DNA of 64,000 nt, from positions 58,166 through 122,165 of the forward strand of contig CAZGML010000003.1 of NCBI GenBank assembly GCA_964526965.1. Direction: 5' to 3'. Under the pieces are notes generated by a model. That model saw only the letters and a program-made list of their open reading frames with translations, was not told the origin of the DNA and did no database searches. How positions within the stretch are numbered: position 1 is the stretch's first letter; the number at the start of each line of letters is the position of its first letter. The position numbers and the translations under genes were made by a program. The DNA is from UBA6265 sp964526965 (GTDB lineage Bacteria; Chloroflexota; Chloroflexia; Thermomicrobiales; UBA6265). Positions 43,404-51,122 of this stretch are shown here, in pieces.

Positions 43404-44213
43404 ATGCGCGCCGCCGTAGTGCAACTACACGTAGTACCCAACGTCGATGAAAACCTCGCCACTGTCTCCGAACTCATTCGAGACGCAGCGAAAGCCGGCG
43501 CAACGCTGATTGTTCTGCCGGAAATGGTGGACTTCAGCGGAGATAAAGAGCAGGTTCCGAATATCAAAACCGATATTCCAGGCCCTGTGTCAAACCACTT
43601 TGCAGATCTCGCAAAGGAACTAGGTGTCTGGCTCCAGGCTGGTTCCATTCATGAGAATATCCCCGGCGACGACCGAACCTACAACACAGCACTGCTCTTC
43701 AACCCGCAAGGCGAAGAAGTAGCCCGGTATCGCAAGCTTCACCTTTACGATGTGCAGATTCCCGGCCGCGTTGATGCCAAGGAAAGCGCGACCATCGCGG
43801 CGGGCTCGGATATCGTAACTGCCGATATCGATGGCCACACCGCCGGACTCACCATTTGCTACGACATCCGATTCCCTGAGCTTTATCGAGAACTGGCAAA
43901 CCGGGGCGCAGAAATCGTCTTCTTGCCAGCCGCATTCATGCTCTACACCGGTAAGGACCATTGGCAGCCGCTTATTCAGGCTCGCGCTATTGAAAACCAA
44001 TGCTTCATGTTGGCCAGCGGTACCCAGGGCGTGTACCCGGACGGGCGAGCCACATATGGCCGCAGCATGATTGTGGATCCGTGGGGAACGGTACTGGCAA
44101 CAGCCGGGGATGGCAATGGATTCGCCATTGCAGACCTCGACTTTGAGTACCTGAAGCGGATTCGCACAGAGCTTCCCAGTCTCGCCAACCGACGAAGGGA
44201 GGTACTTGGATAA
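43404..44213 (+). CDS. Carbon-nitrogen hydrolase (nitrilase superfamily)
   Basis: A 269-residue amidase-type enzyme with the catalytic triad Glu40 (LIVLPEMVDF), Lys111 (RYRKLHLYDV) and Cys152 (ICYDIRFPELYREL). The layout matches the Nit1/Nit2 and omega-amidase or N-carbamoyl hydrolase branches, which cleave small amides in the cytoplasm. The ATG has AGGAGG nine bases upstream. It is followed by a solute-binding protein 56 bases later and is likely in the same operon, suggesting it degrades an imported amide. Confidence 0.92.
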   Translation: MRAAVVQLHVVPNVDENLATVSELIRDAAKAGATLIVLPEMVDFSGDKEQVPNIKTDIPGPVSNHFADLAKELGVWLQAGSIHENIPGDDRTYNTALLFNPQGEEVARYRKLHLYDVQIPGRVDAKESATIAAGSDIVTADIDGHTAGLTICYDIRFPELYRELANRGAEIVFLPAAFMLYTGKDHWQPLIQARAIENQCFMLASGTQGVYPDGRATYGRSMIVDPWGTVLATAGDGNGFAIADLDFEYLKRIRTELPSLANRRREVLG

Positions 44214-44269
44214 CGAATCTCAGTCGAGGTGAACCGATCGATTAAATCAAAGGCGAAAGGAAAACCGAA

Positions 44270-45859
44270 ATGACGTTCCAATCCTCCAAACTCACACGCC
44301 GCTCCCTGGTCACAGCCGGTTCAGTTGCTGCGGGTGGCCTGCTGATTCCAAAAGCCAGCGCGAAACCCCGCATTACAATGACTTCGGCCCGAATGGCCCA
44401 GGATGAAGAACCACAACCGGGTGGCGAGCTCATTTTCGGCCTCTCCACTGACCCATCGAACTTCGAACCTCACGTGAGTACCGGGGCGGCGTCTGCCTCT
44501 GTTAAGCAGATGGTTTACAGTACCCTGCTCCTTACCGATGAGAATGAGAACCTGATTGGTGACCTGGCCGAAGAATTCGGCTGGGTTGATGGCAACAAGT
44601 ATGAGATCAAGATTCGCGAGGGAGTCACGTTCCACGACGGATCTGACTTCACCGTTGACGATGTTGTGTACAGTCTCAGCCGTATTCAGGATCCGGAAAC
44701 CGCCGCTACAAACGCTTCGTACTTCGATGAAGTGACGGATATCTCTGCGGTTGACGATCGTACTGTCCACATCACGTTCAATCGCACCTTCGCAGCCTTC
44801 CCGCTTCTCCTCGCCAATGCAAACAGCCTTATTGTTTCACAGGCCTGGATGGAAGCCGGGAACGATCCGATGACAGATATGATGGGCACTGGCCCATTCA
44901 AATTCATCGAGCGCGTGCCAGGTGTATCAATCACCGTTGAGAAGAACCCGGATTACTTCCTGGAAGGTTTGCCATATCTGGATTCCATCGTCTTCCAGCC
45001 AATGGAAGATGACACCACTCGGATGACTGCTCTGCGCTCCGGCAGTGTGGATTTCGTGGATTACGTTCCGTACACCCAGATGGATGTGATCGCCGATGAT
45101 CCGAACTTCACCTTCGCGTCAGACAGCACCACCGGCTGGGGTTGGATTGGGTTCAATCATGAGATGGATCCCGCAACCGACGTCAATGTCCGTAAGGCCA
45201 TTGCCCACGGAATGGACCGCGAGACCATGGTAACCACGGCGTTTGCCGGACACGGCTCGCCAATTACAGGTGGCCTCATTCCCGAAGGAATGATCGGTTA
45301 TTCGCCAGATCTCGAAGGCACGTTTAACGGCGATTACGAGCTGGCAAGTTCGCTGCTCGACGAAGCCGGAATGAATCCGCTCGAAATCGACATGGTCAGC
45401 ACTTCGAGTTACTCGGTCATTCAGCGACCGGCTGAGGCCGCCCAGGCCGAACTCCAAAACGCCAACATCACGGCGAACCTGGAGTTACAGGAATGGCTGA
45501 CCTTCCGTCAAACCGTTGCCGATGGAACCTTCCCGACCCACGCATGGGGTACGTCGTTCAACTACGGTGACCCGGACTTCCTCTGGAATTACATGCATAG
45601 CACTGGTAACTCCACACAGTGGTTCAACTTCGCCGATGAGGAGCTGGACAGGCTTCTGGAAGAAGGTCGGTTCGAAACCGACGAGTCACTGCGCGACGAG
45701 ATCTATCACGACGTTCAGGTTCGGGCAGCAGAAGTTATACCGATCATCTTCACCATCCGCCGTACCCAGGGCGAAGCCATGGCCAACTACGTGAAGGGCT
45801 ATACGCACCTGACAACCTGGTCGACCATTACGCTGCGTGAGACCTGGCTGGATAGATAG
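44270..45859 (+). CDS. ABC transporter solute-binding protein, family 5 (peptide/nickel type)
   Basis: A 529-residue periplasmic-type binding protein (SBP_bac_5). It has a twin-arginine signal (LTRRSLVTAGSVAAGG), the lobe-one start GGELIFGLSTDPSNFEPHV and the family block LAEEFGWVDGNKYEIKIREG. It binds peptides or other cationic/amide solutes outside the membrane. The ATG has GAAAGGA upstream. Two permeases follow within three bases, so this is the SBP-DppB-DppC unit of one importer. It differs clearly from the four tandem paralogues further on. Confidence 0.92.
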   Translation: MTFQSSKLTRRSLVTAGSVAAGGLLIPKASAKPRITMTSARMAQDEEPQPGGELIFGLSTDPSNFEPHVSTGAASASVKQMVYSTLLLTDENENLIGDLAEEFGWVDGNKYEIKIREGVTFHDGSDFTVDDVVYSLSRIQDPETAATNASYFDEVTDISAVDDRTVHITFNRTFAAFPLLLANANSLIVSQAWMEAGNDPMTDMMGTGPFKFIERVPGVSITVEKNPDYFLEGLPYLDSIVFQPMEDDTTRMTALRSGSVDFVDYVPYTQMDVIADDPNFTFASDSTTGWGWIGFNHEMDPATDVNVRKAIAHGMDRETMVTTAFAGHGSPITGGLIPEGMIGYSPDLEGTFNGDYELASSLLDEAGMNPLEIDMVSTSSYSVIQRPAEAAQAELQNANITANLELQEWLTFRQTVADGTFPTHAWGTSFNYGDPDFLWNYMHSTGNSTQWFNFADEELDRLLEEGRFETDESLRDEIYHDVQVRAAEVIPIIFTIRRTQGEAMANYVKGYTHLTTWSTITLRETWLDR

Positions 45860-45861
45860 AA

Positions 45862-46806
45862 ATGGGACAGTTCATCGCACGACGCATGCTGACTCTCCTG
45901 GGACAGCTCCTGCTGGTTGCGACGATTGTCTTTCTCATGCTGAGGCTCGTGCCGGGTGATCCGGCACGAGCAATCCTTGGTGAGACAGCGTCTGAAGACC
46001 AGGTGAGCGCTATGAGAGAGAATCTCGGCATTAATCGTCCGATTTGGGAACAGTACATCGAGTGGCTTGGCAGGGCGATACAAGGTGATTTGGGGGAATC
46101 AATTATCACCGGTCGCAGCGTGTCGGCGGACATCATGGATCGTTTTTGGAACAGCGGTGAGCTGATCCTGATTTCCGTCGTTGCCTCACTCGTAATCGCT
46201 ATTCCACTGGGAACCATCGCGGCAATTCGGAGAAACCAGTTTGCTGATCTCGCACTAAGCTCGTTGGCAATGCTTGGGCTTTCTATTCCTGGCTTCGTGA
46301 TTGGTACGGTCTTCGTTCTGCTGTTCGGGTTGAAGTGGGGCATCCTGCCACAATCACGCTTCATTAGCTGGGGCGACGATCCTGTGGGTCACATGCGGCT
46401 GCTGATTCTGCCGAGCCTGACGCTAGCCATAAGTAACGCAGCCGTTTTATTACGGATGATGCGGTCCAGCATGCTGGAGGTTCTGCGCCAGGACTTTGTG
46501 CGCACGGCGCGTGCAAAGGGTCTGAAAGAAACACGAGTCATCGGAGGCCATACACTTCGAAACGCCATTAATCCGGTCGTGAGCCTTGTGGGCCTGGAAA
46601 TAGCCACCCTTCTCGGAGGAATGGTTATTGTGGAACAGATCTTCAACTGGCCAGGGTTGAGCTCACTCCTGCTTTCCGGGGTAACTTCTCGCGACTATCC
46701 CGTGGTTCAGGGCGTGGTACTGGTAATTGCCGTCGTGACGATCGTAGTGAACGTCATTGTGGATATTACCTACGCACTACTTGACCCACGAATTCGCCTG
46801 ACGTAG
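45862..46806 (+). CDS. ABC transporter permease, DppB type
   Basis: A 314-residue inner-membrane permease with about six helices. The N-terminus LRLVPGDPARAILGETAS and the EAA loop around TARAKGLKETRVIGGHTLRN are diagnostic of the DppB/OppB family. It forms a dimer with DppC. Only two bases separate it from the solute-binding gene. Confidence 0.94.
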   Translation: MGQFIARRMLTLLGQLLLVATIVFLMLRLVPGDPARAILGETASEDQVSAMRENLGINRPIWEQYIEWLGRAIQGDLGESIITGRSVSADIMDRFWNSGELILISVVASLVIAIPLGTIAAIRRNQFADLALSSLAMLGLSIPGFVIGTVFVLLFGLKWGILPQSRFISWGDDPVGHMRLLILPSLTLAISNAAVLLRMMRSSMLEVLRQDFVRTARAKGLKETRVIGGHTLRNAINPVVSLVGLEIATLLGGMVIVEQIFNWPGLSSLLLSGVTSRDYPVVQGVVLVIAVVTIVVNVIVDITYALLDPRIRLT

Positions 46807-46814
46807 GAGGTTTC

Positions 46815-47702
46815 ATGATGGCTGCAACCACACTTTCACAAGAAGCCTCCGGGAAGGGAGCGGCAAAAACACAGAACCATGCGCTTCAGATCATTCGTCG
46901 ACCGCGCGTACTTATTCCACTGGCGTTCCTGGTACTGATGGCGATTATCAGCCTGGCAGCACCATTGGTGGCGCCGCATAGCCATATGCAGCTACTCGAT
47001 CAGCCGCTGATCTCCCCAGGTGATGACTATCTGTTGGGAACGGACGACTTTGGGCGTGACGTGCTCAGCCGGCTCATCTTCGCTGGGCGCGTATCCATGG
47101 GGGTGGCTCTCGGTTCAGTCGCAATCGCGACGTTCTTCGGGGTCGTACTCGGACTCATGGCCGGGTTCTTCCGCGGACCAGTTGAGTTCGTGATCATGCG
47201 AAGTATGGATCTGCTGCTCAGCTTCCCAACCATTGTGTTGGCTATTGCCATGGTGGCCTTTCTCGGCCCGAGTATCCGCAACCTCATCATTATCATCGGC
47301 ATCATCTACATCCCGCGCTTTGTACGTGTGGTATTTGGATCCACCCTGGTTCTGGGAGACAGTGACTTCGTACACGCTTCACGGGTAATAGGCTCCAGCA
47401 ATGCTCGCATTCTGCGAACTGCGATTCTGCCGAATGTGATGGCGCCGATATTCGTCCAGATCTCGTTGAGCCTCGGCTTTGCGATTTTGGTCGAGAGCGG
47501 TCTCTCGTTCCTGGGGCTCGGGGCCCAGCCTCCAACACCCAGCTGGGGCAACATGATTTCCGCGGCCAGGCCATTTATGGAGCAATATCCGCATCTGCTG
47601 ATTTTCCCTTCAATCGTCATCGGCCTAACCATTCTCATGCTGAACACACTCGGAGACGGACTCCGGGATGAACTTGATCCGCGACTACGTGGTAGCCGCT
47701 AG
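46815..47702 (+). CDS. ABC transporter permease, DppC type
   Basis: A 295-residue permease partner of the DppB protein above. Diagnostic blocks are LLGTDDFGRDVLSRLIFAGR and the EAA loop near VHASRVIGSSNARILRTAIL, and LGLGAQPPTPSWGNMI. Two ATG codons in tandem follow AGGAGG; the first or second may be used. No DppD or DppF ATPase follows. Confidence 0.94.
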   Translation: MMAATTLSQEASGKGAAKTQNHALQIIRRPRVLIPLAFLVLMAIISLAAPLVAPHSHMQLLDQPLISPGDDYLLGTDDFGRDVLSRLIFAGRVSMGVALGSVAIATFFGVVLGLMAGFFRGPVEFVIMRSMDLLLSFPTIVLAIAMVAFLGPSIRNLIIIIGIIYIPRFVRVVFGSTLVLGDSDFVHASRVIGSSNARILRTAILPNVMAPIFVQISLSLGFAILVESGLSFLGLGAQPPTPSWGNMISAARPFMEQYPHLLIFPSIVIGLTILMLNTLGDGLRDELDPRLRGSR

Positions 47703-47717
47703 AGGAGGTAGATCTTC

Positions 47718-48524
47718 ATGTCATTGCGCACCAAAGAACTCGGGCGCCTGAGCTTCTCGGAAGTAGGAGAAGCAGCCGAACAACGGCCAATACTGCTCAT
47801 ACCCATGGGCACTGTTGAACAGCACGGTCCGCACATGCCGGTTAATGCCGACAATATGGTGGCAGAATTCGTCGCCAAAAACGCTGCAGAAAAGACCAAC
47901 GCCGTTTGGGCACCGGGCGTGAACTACGGCTGCTCCGATGTATTCCGCAATTTCCCTGGAACCATCTCTGTGGGTCACGATACGCTCGCCGCCCTGCTGG
48001 AAGAAATCTGCGAAGGCTACATCGCATCCGGCTTTCGGCGAATCATTTTCGTGAACAACCACGGTGGCAACGAGATCGTTGTAGAGCGCATTGCCCGCAT
48101 TCTCCGCAAGCGACATGGCATTCTGGTGGGCAGCATTTATCCATGGTCGCTTGGCTATACGCTTATGCGAGACCAGTACGAAGACGTGGACAAGGCCTAT
48201 GGCCATGGTGGCGAACCAGAGACGTCCGCCATGCTGGCGATGTTCCCCGAGGACACCACTATGGAGCGTCTCGAAACGGGCACATTCCACAATTTCCAGG
48301 GCTGGGAGCCAGCTGGTTACTCCAAAGTGAAGGTAGCAGGTCAGCCTGTACCCGGCACGATCTACTTTGAGAGCGACGATATCGCCTCCAATGGTGTAAC
48401 CGGAGATGGATCTGGCGGTACAAAGGAACGCGGAGAGGTTTGGATCGAACGCGTGGTGGGATTCGCGGTTGCGTTCATCAATCAGTTCGACGAGTTGACC
48501 AACGACCAGGACTGGGCAAAATAA
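47718..48524 (+). CDS. Creatininase-family amidohydrolase
   Basis: A 268-residue metal-dependent cyclic-amide hydrolase. The metal ligands Glu34, His36 and Asp45 are in IPMGTVEQHGPHMPVNADN, and later blocks are VNNHGGNEIVVERI and GHGGEPETSAMLAM with the catalytic Glu. The family includes creatinine amidohydrolase and formamide hydrolases of riboflavin/F420 and mycofactocin pathways; the substrate here is not certain. AGGAGG is upstream of the ATG. It is the last gene of the GntR-nitrilase-transporter unit and is followed by a terminator. Confidence 0.88.
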   Translation: MSLRTKELGRLSFSEVGEAAEQRPILLIPMGTVEQHGPHMPVNADNMVAEFVAKNAAEKTNAVWAPGVNYGCSDVFRNFPGTISVGHDTLAALLEEICEGYIASGFRRIIFVNNHGGNEIVVERIARILRKRHGILVGSIYPWSLGYTLMRDQYEDVDKAYGHGGEPETSAMLAMFPEDTTMERLETGTFHNFQGWEPAGYSKVKVAGQPVPGTIYFESDDIASNGVTGDGSGGTKERGEVWIERVVGFAVAFINQFDELTNDQDWAK

Positions 48525-48548
48525 CAGTTGGATTGCAATACGTTTACG

Positions 48549-48592
48549 AAGCGCATCCTCGGCGATCATGTCGAAGATGCGCTTTCTTGTTT
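48549..48592 (+). terminator. Intrinsic terminator after the creatininase gene
   Basis: AAGCGCATC, 18-base loop, GATGCGCTT, followed by the T-rich TTTCTTGTTT. It lies between two convergent genes. Confidence 0.72.
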
Positions 48593-49823
48593 ACTCCTGC
48601 TCCTCCGGCCACAATTCATCCCAATCGCGCAGGATCGGGGAGTCGTTGAGTTCGATGAGTTGGGTATCAGTAATGTAATGACCCGGGTTGCCGCTGGAGA
48701 TCGTGGCCATGATCGTCACCACGGTGCTGTCGTCGACGAACACGTATTCCAGCACAGCGAGTTCGTTGTCTGCAGTCCAGGTGGCCAACAACAATCGATC
48801 GTCGCTAATCACGCTTCCTACATAGCCGGGGTACCGACTTTCCCGTGCGACGATATCCTCGAAAAATTCCTGCCGGTTGGTTTCGGTGGTGGAACGACCA
48901 TTAAACGAAACAACGGTTCGGCCGGAATCCGAGATGAGGCTGAACTCACCGATGGTGGAACCGGTTGCAGACATGTCTTCCCATCCGGAGGGATACGTCA
49001 CGCTGTAGCCACTGGATTCGCTGATGTACTCACCATCATCCGCCTGCTCCCTGGAGAGGTGCGCATCCCGCTGGAGTCGTGAACGATCATTGAGCGGATT
49101 GGGCCCGTTACCAGGCGCGGGTGCGGGCGCTGAATCCGCCGGCGATTCCACTGCGTCGGTTGGGGATATCTCACTCGAATCAGGTGCCGGTTCAGCTTCG
49201 GCGGCTGAGGATTCCAACTCCAATTGGGTGGTGACGGCTTCGCCATCCTCTCCGGCGAACACTGGTTCACCGTCGACGATGATCTCTTCCTGCATGGCAC
49301 TAAGGGAAACGGGGAACGCCCGCACTGGCGCTGCGGCGAACTGCATGGTGGGGCCGGAACCTTCCGAGGCCGGATCGACGCGAAGGAAAAGCACGAAATC
49401 GATGCCAGATAGCTCGATAAGATGAGCGCCCCGGAACGCGCCATCGTCATCCTCCCATTCAACAGAGTGTGTCGGTGGAGCATCGAACTGATTTATCAAC
49501 ACGCCAGAAAGGCTTTGATACACCGCACCCAGGCTCAGATTCAGGTCCTCGTCATGAATGAACATGACGGCGTAAATCATGATCTGCCCCTCGAGCATGA
49601 CCATGGTGGAGAACTCGTCCTCCGAGACCAGGCTGGCAGTCCAATTATCGTTCCACGACATTGTGTGATCACCGGATTCGGTGACGAAATCGGTGCCACT
49701 TAACGTTTGGGCAGATGATGACAGGGGATACGAAACCACCATAATCACGGTCAATATCATGAGGGTAAACCGTGTGAACCGGGCATGATTGATCATTGTG
49801 AGGGCGGGCGACGTCGTTCCCAT
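48591..49823 (-). CDS. Secreted two-module protein of unknown function
   Basis: A 410-residue exported protein. The start chosen is the ATG of MGTTSPAL with AGAAGG six bases upstream; a signal peptide follows, ending near SSSAQ. Two related modules start FVTESGDHTMSWNDNWTAS and YISESSGYSVTYPSGWEDM and are linked by a Glu/Ala/Pro/Ser-rich stretch (about residues 190-255). The YPxxWE-type pattern recalls PsbP-like or DUF1795-like folds, but this is a weak resemblance. No anchor is seen. It is convergent with the creatininase gene. Function is unknown. Confidence 0.65.
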   Translation of the reverse strand: MGTTSPALTMINHARFTRFTLMILTVIMVVSYPLSSSAQTLSGTDFVTESGDHTMSWNDNWTASLVSEDEFSTMVMLEGQIMIYAVMFIHDEDLNLSLGAVYQSLSGVLINQFDAPPTHSVEWEDDDGAFRGAHLIELSGIDFVLFLRVDPASEGSGPTMQFAAAPVRAFPVSLSAMQEEIIVDGEPVFAGEDGEAVTTQLELESSAAEAEPAPDSSEISPTDAVESPADSAPAPAPGNGPNPLNDRSRLQRDAHLSREQADDGEYISESSGYSVTYPSGWEDMSATGSTIGEFSLISDSGRTVVSFNGRSTTETNRQEFFEDIVARESRYPGYVGSVISDDRLLLATWTADNELAVLEYVFVDDSTVVTIMATISSGNPGHYITDTQLIELNDSPILRDWDELWPEEQE

Positions 49824-50015
49824 AGATGTCCTTCTCATACGACGTTTCAGAGTACGGCTACCCGTCCCCAACGTCTCGTCCCGACGTTGTGGATATAGGT
49901 CCTCTTGCTGCTTAACGTGATAACGCGCTGTTCGGTTCCCGTCTACACCAACATGTATCCGCATGCCGGGTATTGCACATACCAACAGTTGGCTGTGACT
50001 TGCCGGGGCAACGGA

Positions 50016-50051
50016 ACACCCGCCGACTCGCTTGCGCAAATCGGCGGGTGT
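50016..50051 (-). terminator. Hairpin terminator after the DsbA-like gene
   Basis: ACACCCGCCGA, 14-base loop, TCGGCGGGTGT: a perfect 11-base stem just past the stop of the gene at 50061-50699 on the minus strand. Confidence 0.6.
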
Positions 50052-50060
50052 CAGAAATCG

Positions 50061-50699
50061 TTATTCGTATTCCGGCATATCGAGGAAGATCGGTTCTTCC
50101 GTACGAGTTCTCTTGAGCTCGTAGAAGCCGTCTACCTGGGCCAGTGCAAGCAGGCCATCCCACATGAGGCCGGCCTGTTCACCTGTTGGTGGAGGTGTCA
50201 TCACCGGGCCGAAGTAGGCACTTGTGCCACCGCCCTTGCGGGGGAAGTGGATAACCGGCGTTCCAACATCGTCACCTACGGCATCCATACCAGCGTGGTG
50301 GCTCTTCTTGAGAGCTTCGTCCAGGCTGGAATCGTCGGCGCGCTTCACGAGGTCTTCGCTGAGACCGGCAGCTGCAACAGCCTGCTTGTAGGAACTGCTG
50401 CTGAATCCGCGCTTCTGGTTATGGCGAAGGGTGGCGAGCTTGAGGTAGTACTCGCGCAACGCTTCCTTGCCGCCCTCCTGCTCCACTGCGATAGCAAGGC
50501 GGACAGGGCCGTAGCCGTTTTCCATCATCTTGCGATAATCGTCGCTAAGCCCCTCTCGACCGAGGTTCAGGTAGCTGAGGCTCATTATGTTGAAGCGGGT
50601 GCGAACTTCGCGCACCTTCTCTACTTCAAGCATCCACTGCGCCGTCATCCATGCCCATGGGCACATGGGGTCTACCCAGATATCGACTTCCTGTTTCAT
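50061..50699 (-). CDS. DsbA-family protein, mycothiol-dependent nitroreductase (Rv2466c)-like
   Basis: A 212-residue thioredoxin-fold protein with a helical insert. The N-terminal motif WVDPMCPWAWMTAQW has a single active-site Cys13 (CPWA) where Rv2466c of Mycobacterium has CPWC. Strong likeness continues in KKSHHAGMDAVGDDVGTPVIH, YFGPV and FYELKRTRTEEP. The mycobacterial enzyme uses mycothiol to reduce nitro compounds. No signal peptide is present, so it is cytoplasmic. The likeness is from memory. It suggests, but does not prove, that this organism makes a low-molecular-weight thiol such as mycothiol. Confidence 0.8.
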   Translation of the reverse strand: MKQEVDIWVDPMCPWAWMTAQWMLEVEKVREVRTRFNIMSLSYLNLGREGLSDDYRKMMENGYGPVRLAIAVEQEGGKEALREYYLKLATLRHNQKRGFSSSSYKQAVAAAGLSEDLVKRADDSSLDEALKKSHHAGMDAVGDDVGTPVIHFPRKGGGTSAYFGPVMTPPPTGEQAGLMWDGLLALAQVDGFYELKRTRTEEPIFLDMPEYE

Positions 50700-51118
50700 T
50701 TATCCACTAATCCTTCCAAATACGCGAATGCGCGCGCAATACACTGTGATCAGCTAATGCTGCGCTCTATCCTACTTACTAATAGTAACACGGGTTAATA
50801 AAGAAGCCCTGTTCAGCATCGACCTGCGTGGGGAACTGGTGGCCACACTCTTGCATTCTTTTGAAGAGAGGAGAGCATGCGCATTGATCCTTTCTTAATA
50901 CGGTCAAACGAGCCGTTTTCGTCATTAGTGCATAACAATTTGACGCCAACAGGGTTTGGGGGAAAGATTATTCACCAGAACGAATTAGCGATCTGTTGCA
51001 GTTCGGATGATTACTGCCACCTCGGTACGCTCCTTTCCTTCAAGTGGAGGACGAAAGAAGGTACCCAGTGGACTCGTTACTCCATGAGTACTGCTCATTT
51101 GGGAAAGGGACTCCCGTC
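50700..51118. other. Divergent control region before the tandem SBP cluster
   Basis: These 419 bases separate the DsbA-like gene from the first tandem solute-binding gene. They include an AT-rich perfect palindrome TTACTA-A-TAGTAA at 50776-50788, a candidate operator, and a small open frame at 50877-51122. No other gene is seen. Confidence 0.45.
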
Positions 51119-51122
51119 ATGA
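50877..51122 (+). CDS. Possible small protein coupled to the first tandem SBP
   Basis: An 81-codon open frame with a strong ribosome site (GAGAGGAGAGC before ATG). Its TGA overlaps the ATG of the solute-binding gene as ATGA, an arrangement of translational coupling. The product is mixed polar with two adjacent Cys near residue 40 and a third nearby; I recognise no family, and the codon use is less regular than in neighbours. It could be a leader peptide, a real small protein or chance. Confidence 0.3.
   Translation: MRIDPFLIRSNEPFSSLVHNNLTPTGFGGKIIHQNELAICCSSDDYCHLGTLLSFKWRTKEGTQWTRYSMSTAHLGKGLPS

Noticed and set aside
41361..48524. Reading the CUT1 ATPase as the motor of the adjacent Dpp-type importer
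   Set aside because: Its TOBE domain and sequence type match sugar importers, and a terminator separates it from the GntR operon.
49905..50798. A 297-codon plus-strand frame covering the DsbA-like gene
   Set aside because: The minus-strand protein has strong family motifs over the same bases; the plus-strand product has none.
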